This document shows positions 18,521 to 27,530 of a DNA stretch of 64,000 bases, piece by piece. Below the pieces are notes generated by a model, which worked only from the letters and a program-made list of their open reading frames with translations, did no database searches and was not told the origin of the DNA. Origin of the DNA: Streptomyces sp. NRRL F-5122 (GTDB lineage Bacteria > Actinomycetota > Actinomycetes > Streptomycetales > Streptomycetaceae). The DNA lies in assembly GCF_001507435.1 (NCBI RefSeq), contig NZ_LMWH01000228.1, forward strand, positions 248,001 through 312,000, read 5' to 3'. The stretch's first letter is position 1. Each line of letters begins with the position of its first letter. Position numbers and translations under genes: made by a program.

Positions 18521-19285
18521 TCAGGAGCGCACGAGGAGCTGGAACTCGAACGAGTAGCGCGAGGCCCGGTAGACATGGGTGCCGAACTCGACCGCACGCC
18601 CGGTGTCGTCGAAAGTGGTGCGCTGCATGGTGAGCAGCGGGGCGCCCTCCGGCTCGCCGAGTCGCTCGCCCTCGGCCTCGGTGGCGACCCGGGCCCCGAT
18701 GGACTGCCTGGCGCTGTGCAGGGTGATGCCCGCGGAGCGCATGAGCCGGTACAGGCCGGTGGACTCGAGCTGTCCGGTCTCGAGAGAGAGCAGGTCCTTC
18801 GGCAGGAAGTTGCACAGGTGGGCCATCGGCTCACCGTGCGCGAGCCGCAACCGCTCGATCCGGTGGACCTCCGTGCCCTCGGGCACCCCGAGCGCGGCGG
18901 CGACCTCGGTGGAGGCCGACTCCAGGGTGTTGACGAGGACGCGGGTCGCGGGGCGCTGCCCCGCCGCCTCCAGGTCGTCGTACAGGCTGCTCAGCTCCAG
19001 CGGGCGCTTGACCTGGCTGTGCACGACCTGCGTGCCGACACCGCGGCGGCGCACCAGCAGGCCCTTGTCGACGAGCGACTGGATGGCCTGGCGGACGGTG
19101 GGCCGTGACAGGCCGAGCCGCGCGGCCAGTTCGATCTCGTTGCCCAGCAGACTGCCCGGAGTGAGCTTCCCGTGCTCGATCGCGGCCTCCAGTTGCTGGG
19201 AGAGCTGGAAGTAGAGCGGAACCGGACTGTTCCGGTCGACGCTGAGCTGGAGCGAGGCGGTCGGATCCACATCTGGTTTCGGCAC
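18521..19285 (-). CDS. GntR/HutC family transcriptional regulator
   Basis: A 254-aa regulator. The N-terminal winged helix (GSLLGNEIELAARLGLSRPTVRQAIQSLVDKGLL, about 35-75, cited in part) is followed by a UTRA effector domain, typical of the HutC subfamily that senses sugars or sugar phosphates. GTG 19285 gives the normal short leader before DRNSPVPLYFQL; the 837-bp longer form has an unlikely N-terminus. It sits between the importer and the divergent dehydrogenase and probably represses both. Confidence 0.88.
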   Translation of the reverse strand: MPKPDVDPTASLQLSVDRNSPVPLYFQLSQQLEAAIEHGKLTPGSLLGNEIELAARLGLSRPTVRQAIQSLVDKGLLVRRRGVGTQVVHSQVKRPLELSSLYDDLEAAGQRPATRVLVNTLESASTEVAAALGVPEGTEVHRIERLRLAHGEPMAHLCNFLPKDLLSLETGQLESTGLYRLMRSAGITLHSARQSIGARVATEAEGERLGEPEGAPLLTMQRTTFDDTGRAVEFGTHVYRASRYSFEFQLLVRS

Positions 19286-19334
19286 GGCCCGAGCGTAGCT
19301 CCGGTGCCTGTTGACGGGAAGTTGTGTAGTCAGA

Positions 19335-19346
19335 TTGTCCGGACAA
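19335..19346. promoter_or_regulatory. Palindrome TTGTCCGGACAA, likely GntR operator
   Basis: Perfect 12-bp palindrome in the 101-bp divergent region between the GntR gene and the dehydrogenase. It is five bases upstream of a TTGACA that may be the -35 of the dehydrogenase promoter. The position fits a repressor site. Confidence 0.55.
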
Positions 19347-19386
19347 AGCATTGACACGGTGGGGGACGCGCCTCCACGTTGTTCCC

Positions 19387-20397
19387 ATGCGCATCGGACT
19401 CATCGGAGCGGGCCGCATCGGCACGTTCCACGCGACCTCGCTCAGTCGCCACCGTGACGTCGGTTCACTCATCATCACCGACGTGGACCGGGACCGGGCC
19501 CATACGCTCGCGGACCGTCTCGGGGAGACAGCGGCGCCGGGGGTGAACGAGATCTTCGTCTGGGGCGTGGACGCCGTCGTCATCACCGCGGCGACCGCGG
19601 CGCACGGCGAACTGATCGGTCGGGCAGCGCGGTCCGGCCTCCCCGTGTTCTGCGAGAAGCCCATCGCCGTCGACCTGCCGGGGACGCTGGAAGCGCTGGC
19701 CGAGGTCGACGCCGCCGGAACGGTCCTGCAGATGGGCTTCCAGCGCCGCTTCGACGAGGGTTACGCGACCGCGCGCGAGGTCGTGCGCGCCGGCAGCCTC
19801 GGACGGCTGCACACGGTCCGGGCGATGACGGCCGACCAGGCGCCGCCGTCCGCCTTATACCTTCCGGTCTCCGGCGGCATCTACCGCGACTGCCTCGTCC
19901 ACGACTTCGACATGACGCGCTGGGTGACCGGCCGCGAGGTCGTCGAGGTCTACGCGACCGGGACCGACGCCGGCGGGCCGATGTACCGCGAGGCGAACGA
20001 CGTCGACACGGCCGCGGCCGTGCTCACCCTGGACGACGGCACCCTGGCCACGGCGACGGCGACCCGCACCAACGGCGCCGGCTACGACGTCCGCATGGAG
20101 TTGGCGGGCGAGCTGGACACGGTCGCGGTCGGACTGGACGACCGGACCCCGATCACGTCGACCGAGCCGGAGGGGCCGCCGCCCGCGGTCAAACCGTGGA
20201 CCGGCTTCCTGGAGCGCTTCGCGCCCGCGTACGAGGCCGAACTCGCCGCGTTCGTGCAGGTGGTGCGCGGTGAGCGGGCCAACCCGTGCGACGGCCACGA
20301 GGCACTGCGGGCCCTGCGCATCGCGGAGGCCTGCGAGCTCTCCCGTCACGAGCGCCGCCCGGTGAGCCTCGCCGAGATCGCGGGCGCCCACGAGTGA
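19387..20397 (+). CDS. Gfo/Idh/MocA family oxidoreductase
   Basis: A 336-aa NAD(P)-dependent dehydrogenase, inositol 2-dehydrogenase-like. The Rossmann motif IGLIGAGRIGTFHA occupies residues 3-16. EKPIAVDLP carries the conserved catalytic-region Lys, and IYRDCLVHDFDMTRW supplies the His/Asp active-site segment. The likely substrate is myo-inositol or another cyclitol or sugar. No ribosome site precedes ATG 19387; a TTGACA at 19351 would place the transcription start close to the ATG, so the message may be leaderless (inference). Confidence 0.88.
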   Translation: MRIGLIGAGRIGTFHATSLSRHRDVGSLIITDVDRDRAHTLADRLGETAAPGVNEIFVWGVDAVVITAATAAHGELIGRAARSGLPVFCEKPIAVDLPGTLEALAEVDAAGTVLQMGFQRRFDEGYATAREVVRAGSLGRLHTVRAMTADQAPPSALYLPVSGGIYRDCLVHDFDMTRWVTGREVVEVYATGTDAGGPMYREANDVDTAAAVLTLDDGTLATATATRTNGAGYDVRMELAGELDTVAVGLDDRTPITSTEPEGPPPAVKPWTGFLERFAPAYEAELAAFVQVVRGERANPCDGHEALRALRIAEACELSRHERRPVSLAEIAGAHE

Positions 20398-20491
20398 CGG
20401 GCCGGGCATGACGGCCGAACCGCCGCGCCCTCCCGCCGGTCCGGACCGGACCGGCCACCGCGCCGCGCCGCGCCGTCCCGCCCGTCGCCGG

Positions 20492-21670
20492 CTACCAGCG
20501 CACCGGCAGGCTCCGCACCCCACGCATGAGCATCCCCGGCAGCCACGGACCGGGCGGACCGTCCAGGGCCAGATCCGGACAGCGCTCGAGCAGGGTACCC
20601 AGCGCGACACGCGCCTCGAGACGGGCCAGGGGCGACCCCAGGCAGTAGTGGATGCCGTGCCCGAAGGCGAGGTGGCCCTGCGGGGCCCGGTGGATGTCGA
20701 AGCGGTCGGGGTCGGGGAAGCGCACCGCGTCACGCCCCGCGGCGTCGAGCCCGACGATGACCGTGTCGCCCTCGCCGATGGCCGTACCGGCGATCTCCAT
20801 CGACTCCGAGGCGTAGCGGTACGTCGCCGTCTCCACCGGTCCCTCGAAGCGCAGCAGCTCCTCGACGGCGCCGTCGAGAAGGGTCATGTCGGCGCGCAGG
20901 GCGGACAGTTGGTCAGGGTGCGTGAGCAGGGTGTGCACACCGTTGGTGATCAGGTTGACCGTGGTCTCGTGGCCCGCGATCAGCAGGATGAAGGCCATCG
21001 CGCGCAGTTCGCTGCCGGAGAGCCGGTCGCCGTCCTCGGCCCGGGTGCGCAGAAGGTCGCTGAGCAGGTCGTCGGCGGGGGCCGCGCACCGCTTGTCCTC
21101 GATCAGTTCGTCCAGGTACGAGGCGAGTCGCCGCACCGCGGCGAGTTCGGCCTCCCAACTGGTCGGGGTCACGATCTCGTTCGACAGGGAGCGGAAGGCA
21201 ACCCGGTCGATGTCCGGGACGCCGAGCAGTTCGCAGATGACGGTGATGGGGAGCGGATAGGCGAGGGCCTCGACCAGATCGGCCCGGCCCTTCGGCAGCA
21301 TCTGCGCGAGCAGTTCGTCGGTGATCTGCTGGACGCGCGGGCGCAGCGCCTCAACGCGGCGCATGGTGAAGGACCGGGCGACGAGGGACCGCAGCCGGGT
21401 GTGCTCCGGCGGGTCGACGATCAGCACATGCCGGCCCATCAGCCCGTCCTCGCGGCTGACCAGCCCTCTCTTGGTGCTGTCCTTGGACAGTCTGGGATCG
21501 GTCAGCGCCGCCCGCGCCTCGTCGTGTCCCACGATCAGCCAGCCCTCGTACGCCTCGGGCGGCGGCGTCCGCACCCGGTGCACCGGCCCGCGCGCCCGCA
21601 GCTCGGCGTAGACCGGATACGGATCCCGCGTGAAGCCCGGCCCGTAGGCCCCCAGATCGATCACGGCCAT
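20492..21670 (-). CDS. Cytochrome P450
   Basis: A 392-aa soluble bacterial class I P450, CYP107-like in pattern. Motifs: I-helix oxygen site AGHETTVNLI, K-helix ELLRFEGPVE with the ExxR pair, and heme-binding FGHGIHYCLGSPLARLE, where Cys is the iron ligand. It hydroxylates an unknown small molecule and needs ferredoxin and reductase from elsewhere. It lies 73 bases downstream of the NarL-type regulator on the same strand and could be co-transcribed. Confidence 0.92.
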   Translation of the reverse strand: MAVIDLGAYGPGFTRDPYPVYAELRARGPVHRVRTPPPEAYEGWLIVGHDEARAALTDPRLSKDSTKRGLVSREDGLMGRHVLIVDPPEHTRLRSLVARSFTMRRVEALRPRVQQITDELLAQMLPKGRADLVEALAYPLPITVICELLGVPDIDRVAFRSLSNEIVTPTSWEAELAAVRRLASYLDELIEDKRCAAPADDLLSDLLRTRAEDGDRLSGSELRAMAFILLIAGHETTVNLITNGVHTLLTHPDQLSALRADMTLLDGAVEELLRFEGPVETATYRYASESMEIAGTAIGEGDTVIVGLDAAGRDAVRFPDPDRFDIHRAPQGHLAFGHGIHYCLGSPLARLEARVALGTLLERCPDLALDGPPGPWLPGMLMRGVRSLPVRW

Positions 21671-21743
21671 GCCCGCTCTCCCCGCCCGTTCGTCGGCAAC
21701 CGGTCCGTCAACGCGCCCCCCGGAGAACGGACGGCGTGCGCGA

Positions 21744-22415
21744 TCAGTGCCCGGGTTCGTCGAGCAGTCCCGCGTCGTACGTCAGCAGGGCGATCTGCAC
21801 GCGGTTGTTGAGACCCAGTTTGGCGAGGACGCGCGAGACGTGTGTCTTGACCGTGGCGACGCTCATGAACAACTGGGTGGCGATCTCGGCGTTCGACGCG
21901 CCGCGGCCGACCGCGACCGCGACCTCCCGTTCGCGCTCCCCGAGCGCCGCGATCCGCTCTCGGGCCGTATGACGCCGGGTGTCGGCCCCGGTTCCGACGG
22001 CGTGCGCCATCAGCTGACGGGTGACCGCGGGTGACAGGACCGGGTCGCCCGCCGCGACCCGCCGTACCGCGTCCAGTATCTCGGCGGGCGGGGTGTCCTT
22101 GAGGACGAACCCGGCCGCGCCGGCACGCAGCGCCCGCAGCACCTGCTCGTCGGCGTGGAAGGTGGTGAGGACCACGACCTGAGGCGCGTCCGGGCGGCTG
22201 CGCAGCAGCTCTGTCGCGGCGAGTCCGTCGACGGTCGGCATCCGGATGTCCATGAGGACGACGTCGGGCCGGGTGCGCGCGACGAGTTGCCCGACCTCAC
22301 TGCCGTCGGCAGCCTCGCCGACGATCTCGATGTCGTCGGCACCACCCATCATGAAGGACAGGCCGGCCCGCACGAGGGGGTCGTCGTCGACGAGGAGCAG
22401 TCGGATCGCGGTCAT
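21744..22415 (-). CDS. NarL/LuxR-type response regulator
   Basis: A 223-aa regulator. The receiver has the acidic triad DDD (residues 10-12), phospho-acceptor Asp56 (VVLMDIRMP) and Lys in FVLKDTPP. The C-terminal LuxR HTH is about 158-215 (LGEREREVAVAVGRGASNAEIATQLFMS, cited in part, VKTHVSRVLAKL). Cognate kinase is most likely the HisKA_3 protein at 23036, which lies on the same strand but is separated by an opposing GNAT gene. Confidence 0.92.
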   Translation of the reverse strand: MTAIRLLLVDDDPLVRAGLSFMMGGADDIEIVGEAADGSEVGQLVARTRPDVVLMDIRMPTVDGLAATELLRSRPDAPQVVVLTTFHADEQVLRALRAGAAGFVLKDTPPAEILDAVRRVAAGDPVLSPAVTRQLMAHAVGTGADTRRHTARERIAALGEREREVAVAVGRGASNAEIATQLFMSVATVKTHVSRVLAKLGLNNRVQIALLTYDAGLLDEPGH

Positions 22416-22575
22416 GCTCCCTACCGTATGCACCGGCCGCCTCGTGCATGACAGGGATCGCCGCTCCGGCGGGCCGCGACGGGCGCCGCGATGCGGCCGG
22501 GGACCGGCCCGAACCGCCGTGTGACGCCGTGGATTTCGATTGACTCGGGCCGAGCGCACCCGGTTTCCTGCTGCG

Positions 22576-23007
22576 ATGCCGACCCTTCACTTCGAACAAC
22601 CGCACGACGACAGCAAACTCGAGGACTGGCGGTACGTCCACAACAAGATCATCCCCGCGGACCCGCTCTCCCCGGATGACGTTCGCGAGCGCATGGCGCG
22701 CCATCAGCTGGAGGTGGCGTATCTGGGCGAGGTCCTCGTGGGCTGCTCGACCGTGCGCCCTCCGCGGGACGGCACTGCCACGGTCATCGCCCGGGTCCTG
22801 CCCGGCCACCGGAGGCGGGGGTTCGGCGGGCAGCTCTACGACCGCGGCGCCGAGCTGGCACGACGGCTGGGTGCCGAGGTGATCGAGACGATCGTGCTCG
22901 GCACCAACGAGGACGGACTGCGGTTCGCCCACCGGCGCGGCTTCGTCGAGGTGGACCGCTACGTGGCCGGCGTCGACGAGGTGTGGCACACCCTCCGGCT
23001 GCCCTGA
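22576..23007 (+). CDS. GNAT family N-acetyltransferase
   Basis: A 143-aa acyl-CoA-dependent transferase. The acetyl-CoA pyrophosphate loop HRRRGFGGQLY (R-x-x-G-x-G/A type) sits near residue 76, preceded by the ATVIARVLPG strand, and followed by GTNEDGLRFAHRRGFVE, the usual C-terminal helix-turn. Substrate unknown. It lies on the opposite strand between a histidine kinase and its likely regulator, and converges with the kinase (28 bases between stops). ATG 22576 starts the compact domain. Confidence 0.85.
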   Translation: MPTLHFEQPHDDSKLEDWRYVHNKIIPADPLSPDDVRERMARHQLEVAYLGEVLVGCSTVRPPRDGTATVIARVLPGHRRRGFGGQLYDRGAELARRLGAEVIETIVLGTNEDGLRFAHRRGFVEVDRYVAGVDEVWHTLRLP

Positions 23008-23035
23008 GCCGCACCCTGCGGCCCGGCCGCCGTGC

Positions 23036-24445
23036 TCACGCAGGCCAGGGAAGCCACGCGTGCACCCGGAAGCCGCCGTCGGTCCCGGCGCCGTGCTCCA
23101 GTCGTCCGCCGGCCAGAGTGGCGCGTTCGGCCAGGCCGATCAGTCCCTGGCCGGAACCGGGGACGTGCGGGACCGCGCCGGGCGGCTCCGGGTTGCGCAC
23201 CGTCACGGTGAGGCTGTCTCCGGGCGTGCCCGCGACCGTCACGGTGACCTCGGCGCCGGGGGCGTGTTTGCGCGCGTTGGTCAGGCCCTCCTGGGCGATG
23301 CGGTAGGCGGTGCGGCCCACCGAGGCGGGCACTGCGGAAGCGTCGGAGACCCGATGGTCGAGGACGACCTTCATGCCGGCCTCGCGGGACTCGGCGACCA
23401 GGGCGTCGAGCGCGGCGAGCGTCGGCTGCGGGCGTCCGGCGTCGTCGGAGTCACCGGCCCGCAGCACCCCGATGATCTCCCGCAGGTCCTGCAGCGCGTC
23501 GTGCGCGCTCTCCCGGATCACCCCGGCCGCCCGGGCGATCTCCTCCTGGGGCGCGTCCGGGCGGAACTCCAGTGCGCCCGCGTGCACGCTCAGCAACGTC
23601 AGCCGGTGCGCCAGGACGTCGTGCATCTCACGCGCGATCGCCTCCCGGGCGAGCCGCTGGGCCTGCTCGGCCCGCAGAGCCGCCTCCGTCTCGGCCCGCC
23701 GGGCCCGGTCCCGCAGGCTCAGCATGAGCTGCCGCTTGGAGCGCACGAACAGGCCCCAGCCGACGACCCCGGTCGTGATCAGAGTTGCGACGGCCACGGT
23801 GACCAGGTACGGAATGTCATGGTCCGGGCGTATCCAGTAGAACAACGGGATGATCGCGAGCTGGGCGGCGCCGATCCAGGCGGAGTACTTGAAGGGCCGG
23901 TGCACGGCGACGGTGAACAGGGCGATCATGCTCGCACCACCCGCGCTGTCGGAGAGCAGACCCAGCGGAAGCATCGCCACCGCGAGCCCGAGCGGCCATC
24001 GGCGGCGCAGCCAGAGGGCCAGGCAGGCCAGGGCGCCAAGACCCACGTCCATCGCCACGACCTGGTGCGAGGTGTGGGGGCTCTGCTCCACCGAGACCCC
24101 GGCGGCGAAGGCGAGGAGCACCGCGAGGAAGAAGGCCCCGAGGTCGACGGCCCAGTCCCGTACGGTACGGCGGGGGCGGCCCCGCCGGCCGCCGGCCTCG
24201 GGATCCAGTTCCGCGATCACGGCGGAGGGCAGGAACCAGCGGTGCCGGGGCAGCCCGTTCGCGGTCGTCCCCTCCAGAGGCACGGGCACGGGCAGCGCCG
24301 TGGGGGCCGCGGGTGCCTCCCGCCGCCGCAGATGCCGCGACCAGCCCGTCAGCAGGGGGCCGAGGCCCTCCCTGACACCCTCCACCGCCGCCGCGAGGCG
24401 GGGCGCGGTGGGCCCCGGGCGTCGTGCCGACTCGTCTCCGTTCAC
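23036..24445 (-). CDS. Sensor histidine kinase (HisKA_3 type)
   Basis: Membrane histidine kinase of 469 aa. A cytoplasmic N-terminal arm of about 110 residues is followed by several transmembrane helices (about 115-265) with no large sensor loop. Next come the HisKA_3 motif REMHDVLAHRLTLLSVHAG (phospho-His) and a compact HATPase_c (EGLTNARKHAPG, GSGQGLIGLAER). The GTG at 24445 is the chosen start, without a good ribosome site. Most likely pairs with the NarL-type regulator at 21744. Such kinases often sense envelope stress; the signal here is unknown. Confidence 0.88.
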   Translation of the reverse strand: MNGDESARRPGPTAPRLAAAVEGVREGLGPLLTGWSRHLRRREAPAAPTALPVPVPLEGTTANGLPRHRWFLPSAVIAELDPEAGGRRGRPRRTVRDWAVDLGAFFLAVLLAFAAGVSVEQSPHTSHQVVAMDVGLGALACLALWLRRRWPLGLAVAMLPLGLLSDSAGGASMIALFTVAVHRPFKYSAWIGAAQLAIIPLFYWIRPDHDIPYLVTVAVATLITTGVVGWGLFVRSKRQLMLSLRDRARRAETEAALRAEQAQRLAREAIAREMHDVLAHRLTLLSVHAGALEFRPDAPQEEIARAAGVIRESAHDALQDLREIIGVLRAGDSDDAGRPQPTLAALDALVAESREAGMKVVLDHRVSDASAVPASVGRTAYRIAQEGLTNARKHAPGAEVTVTVAGTPGDSLTVTVRNPEPPGAVPHVPGSGQGLIGLAERATLAGGRLEHGAGTDGGFRVHAWLPWPA

Positions 24446-24569
24446 GGTCGACAAATCTATGTGGGGACGGCCGGGGAATCCTCTCCCGCGCCCCGATCCG
24501 AGACCAAAGTCGCAGTGCCGCAGACTTTTGGGCCTCCCCTGCCGGCCCTGGGGGTACTTCCGGCCGATG

Positions 24570-24790
24570 CCGTGCTCGGCGGGGAGGACAGGGGCCGGAG
24601 GGGTCCGACCCGGCACGGGGCCGACCGGAGACGGGACGGGCGGAGGACGACGGGCCCGGGCGGAGACGGGGCCGACCCGGGGCGCCCGACGACGGGCCCG
24701 GGCAGAGACACGGCCGACCGGAGACAGGTCGGGCGCCCGACGACGGGCCCGAGCCGATACAGGGGCGGGCGCCGAAGGGCGGATCCGCTC
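24570..24790. repeat. Degenerate G/C-rich tandem repeats
   Basis: GACGACGGGCCCG recurs at 24646, 24688 and 24739 (42- and 51-bp steps), with GGAGAC and CCGACC blocks between copies. The 508-bp region between the kinase and the RNase gene is otherwise non-coding. Function unknown. Confidence 0.6.
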
Positions 24791-24836
24791 GGGCACGGGG
24801 TGGGCGTCGCGGCCCGTAACGGGGCGAGGACGCCAA

Positions 24837-24870
24837 CCGCCCCGCAGCGGATACGAGAGCTGCGGGGCGG
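24837..24870 (-). terminator. Hairpin after the RNase gene
   Basis: Perfect 12-bp stem CCGCCCCGCAGC / GCTGCGGGGCGG with 10-base loop, 84 bases beyond the RNase stop on the minus strand. Confidence 0.75.
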
Positions 24871-24953
24871 TATGTACGCGGCGCACGACCCTTCCGGTGC
24901 CGGGTCGCGCCGGACCGGCTCAAGCCGCACGGCCGCCGATCGTCCGCCGGTCG

Positions 24954-25349
24954 TCAGCAGCCGAAGTCGATCAGATCGAACGTCTCGTAGTGGTCCGAGG
25001 TGTAGTAGTCCTCCTCGAACTGCCTGCCGGTGACGATGCGGCGGGCTCCACGGGTGGAGGATCCGGGGGTCTTGACGGTGTATTCGTGGTAGTACCCGCT
25101 CGACTGCTTGGGCAGGACGCCTTCACGGTTCTGGAAGACGATCCCGTCCTGCGGGTACGGGAAGGGGCCGCCCGAGTCGATCAGGTCCAGGGTGTCGTGC
25201 GCCTGGGAGGGCAGGGAGCCATAGCAGATGCTCCCGACGGACGCGGCAGCGGCGTCTGCGGTCGTGGCGGTGACGGTGGCGCCCATGAGGAGTGCGGACG
25301 CAAGAGCGGCCGCGGCGCCGATTCGTGTTGCGCGTGGGGGGAATCGCAT
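24954..25349 (-). CDS. Secreted guanyl-specific ribonuclease (RNase Sa / T1 family)
   Basis: A 131-aa exported RNase that cleaves RNA after guanosine. A signal peptide ends near residue 37 (ADAAAA). The mature part matches the RNase Sa pattern: YYHEYTV with general base Glu89, TRGARRI with Arg100 and Arg104, and DHYETF with His120. Cys42 and Cys131 would form the family disulfide. PYPQDGIVFQNRE is the substrate loop. Length of the mature enzyme (about 95 aa) is normal. No barstar-like inhibitor gene is adjacent; being secreted it may not need one here. Confidence 0.92.
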   Translation of the reverse strand: MRFPPRATRIGAAAALASALLMGATVTATTADAAAASVGSICYGSLPSQAHDTLDLIDSGGPFPYPQDGIVFQNREGVLPKQSSGYYHEYTVKTPGSSTRGARRIVTGRQFEEDYYTSDHYETFDLIDFGC

Positions 25350-25490
25350 GCCGTCATGATGACGCGCGTAGACCATGGCATGTCAATGACAACTCCACAG
25401 AGTTTCACGACAAGTCCCAGGAATTTTCAGGGAGTTAACCTCGGTTACGGCAGGGCGTGCGCCCGGCGTGGCGTGCGGGGCCCAGGCCGC

Positions 25491-25532
25491 CCGGCGGAGC
25501 GAACGAGGACCGGGGCTCGTTCGCTCCGCCGG
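25491..25532 (-). terminator. Strong hairpin after the DHFR-like gene
   Basis: Perfect 17-bp stem CCGGCGGAGCGAACGAG / its complement at 25516-25532, 8-base loop. It follows the DHFR-like gene on the minus strand. The remainder of 25350-25666 has an A/T-richer stretch near 25385-25440 that may hold the RNase promoter. Confidence 0.82.
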
Positions 25533-25666
25533 ATACGGGCGGACGCCCGTCACCCCCCTCGGCGGTCCGGCGGCGGGCGGGCCGCAGCTCCTCACAGGCT
25601 TGGGCAGCGCGGCCCGGGCCGCCGCACGGGCGGAAATATCGCCGTACGGGTGCGGACGATCTGCGC

Positions 25667-26293
25667 CTAAGCGTCCTGCGGAAGCTCGTACGACCCGTAC
25701 TGGGGACGGCCCTCTGGCTCGTAGGTGTGGATGGCGACACCTGTGCCCGTGGTGCGCGCACCGGTGTGTCGGAACGCGGTGGGGACGGCGCCCTCGGCAA
25801 AGAAGCGGCGCCCGGCGCCGAGCACGACCGGGAACGTCACCAGGTGCAGGGTGTCGACGAGGTCGAGCGCGAGCAGCGACCGGACGAGGGCACCGCTGCC
25901 GTGCACCTGAAGCTCGCCCTCGGTCCGCTCCCTGACGGCGGTCACCTCCTTTGCGAGATCGCCGCCGAGCACGGTGGTGCCGGCCCAGGAAGGGGCACCG
26001 AGGGTCTGCGACACCACGTACTTGGGCAGCGAGTTGAGCCGCGAGGCGACGGCATCGGCCGGGTCGGTCACTCGGGGCCAGTGCGCGGCGAAGATGTCGT
26101 ACGTACGGCGGCCGAGGAGGAAGGCGCCGGAGCGGTCGAAGACCTCGGCCACGAACGTGCCGAAGTCGCCGTCCCCGTAAGGGACGCTCCAGCCGCCCTG
26201 CTCGAATCCGCCCCCGCGGTCCTCCCGCGGGCCGCCGGGCGCCTGGTACACGCCGTCCAGGGTGATGAACGCGGTGACGACGAGCTTGCCCAT
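25667..26293 (-). CDS. Dihydrofolate reductase family protein (RibD C-terminal type)
   Basis: A 208-aa protein with the RibD_C/DHFR-like fold. MGKLVVTAFITLDGVYQAPGG is the typical start, followed by AFLLGRRTYDIFAAHW, KYVVSQTL and LQVHGSGALVRSLL (NADPH-site Gly-rich turn). These YwjB/YyaP-like proteins are probable NADPH reductases of unknown substrate; true folate activity is not implied. Monocistronic, 80 bases from AIM24 on the same strand. Confidence 0.85.
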   Translation of the reverse strand: MGKLVVTAFITLDGVYQAPGGPREDRGGGFEQGGWSVPYGDGDFGTFVAEVFDRSGAFLLGRRTYDIFAAHWPRVTDPADAVASRLNSLPKYVVSQTLGAPSWAGTTVLGGDLAKEVTAVRERTEGELQVHGSGALVRSLLALDLVDTLHLVTFPVVLGAGRRFFAEGAVPTAFRHTGARTTGTGVAIHTYEPEGRPQYGSYELPQDA

Positions 26294-26373
26294 GTCGGGT
26301 GCCTGCTTTCTCGTGTCCGGGTGGGGTCCGTTGTCATCGACTGGGACCCCGGCGGCACCCGGAACTCATCGCC

Positions 26374-27186
26374 TCACCCGGCGTGCGTCGAGAACAGTCC
26401 TCCGGTCGGCCCCTGCTTGTCCCCGCCCTGCGCCTTCTTGAGGGCGTTGGCGAGGCTCTCGATGGTGAGGGACTGCAGGATCACACGGCCGTTGCCCTCC
26501 AGGGTGGCCAGGGACAGGCCCTCCCCGCCGAAGACCATGTTCATGATCCCCTGGCGGTTGAGGCCGCCGACGCGCTGGACGCCGTACTGGATCCCCTCCT
26601 CGAAGGCGACGACACAACCGGTGTCGACCTCGATCCGGCCGCCGAAGTCCGCGGGGTTGAGGTCGATGAAATTGCCCGCACCGGCGATGATCACCGTCCC
26701 GTGCCCGGTGAACTTCTCCAGGACGAAACCCTCGCCGCCGCTCATACCGGTCCGTCCGCCCTGGAAGGCGATGCCGAAGTTCACGGTCGACTCGGCCGCC
26801 ACGAAGGCGTCCTTCTCCGCGAACCAGGCGCGTGTCCCGTCGAGCTCCAGCGCGCGCATCTCGCCGGGCAGCACGCCCGCGAAACCGACCGTGCCCTCGC
26901 CGCCCTGCGAGGTGAAGTACTGGAACGCCAGCGACTCGCCCGCGAGCACACGCTGGCCGACCTGCGCGGCCGTCCCCATGGCCTGGCGCAGGAAACCGCC
27001 CATGCCGCCGGCGCCGCCGCCCTGCTGTTGTCCGCCGTTCGACGGGCCGGACAGGCGGGTCTCCATGGTGACGTTCGTGGTCTTGAAGAGGAACTTGCCC
27101 GCCTCGCAGTACACGGTCTGGCCCGGGTGCAGGTTGACGACCGCCATCTGCATGGCGTTGCCGACGATTTCTTGCTGAAGAGTCAC
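26374..27186 (-). CDS. AIM24 family protein
   Basis: A 270-aa AIM24 (TRAP-like beta-sandwich) protein of unknown biochemical role. Conserved parts: LHPGQTVYCEAGKFLFKT, GFLRQAMGTAAQVGQRVLAGESLAFQYF (cited in part), GEGFVLEKFTGHGTVI and EGNGRVILQSLTIESLANAL. An internal Gly/Gln linker lies near residue 55. GTG 27186 (VTLQQEIVGNAM) fits the family N-terminus; no clear ribosome site precedes it. Eukaryotic AIM24 acts in mitochondria; bacterial function is open. Confidence 0.85.
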   Translation of the reverse strand: MTLQQEIVGNAMQMAVVNLHPGQTVYCEAGKFLFKTTNVTMETRLSGPSNGGQQQGGGAGGMGGFLRQAMGTAAQVGQRVLAGESLAFQYFTSQGGEGTVGFAGVLPGEMRALELDGTRAWFAEKDAFVAAESTVNFGIAFQGGRTGMSGGEGFVLEKFTGHGTVIIAGAGNFIDLNPADFGGRIEVDTGCVVAFEEGIQYGVQRVGGLNRQGIMNMVFGGEGLSLATLEGNGRVILQSLTIESLANALKKAQGGDKQGPTGGLFSTHAG

Positions 27187-27530
27187 GCGACAAAGAACGT
27201 GACGGGCGGGTCGAAGAGTTCCACAAAGTGACGAGTTCCACTGAGCGCCCCGGAGCCGTCCCGTCGAGGCCGGTCGCCGTTCACCGTCGGCCGCCTGCCG
27301 GCCCACGGGTGGGTCGGGCCCGCCACCTCACGGGGAACCGCGCCGCCCCGGTCCGCGACGGGCAGCCGCGGCAGGGGTACGGCGACGGCGCCCCACCGGT
27401 ACCTCGACGGCGCAGGACCTCGCCGCCACCCGTACCGACGGCAAGGACACCGGAGGACCCGCGCACCCCGGATCGCCCCCTCGCGTCCCGGCAGGTCGCT
27501 CGGCGCAGGGCCGGGACGGGCACGGCGGTG
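27187..27530. other. Intergenic region, no feature seen
   Basis: A 344-bp stretch between AIM24 and the allantoicase stop. G/C-rich, no supported ORF and no perfect long hairpin. It should hold the AIM24 promoter and the end of the allantoin operon. Confidence 0.5.

Noticed and set aside
25350..25666. Barstar-like inhibitor gene beside the RNase
   Set aside because: No ORF in the gap has barstar features; the enzyme is exported.
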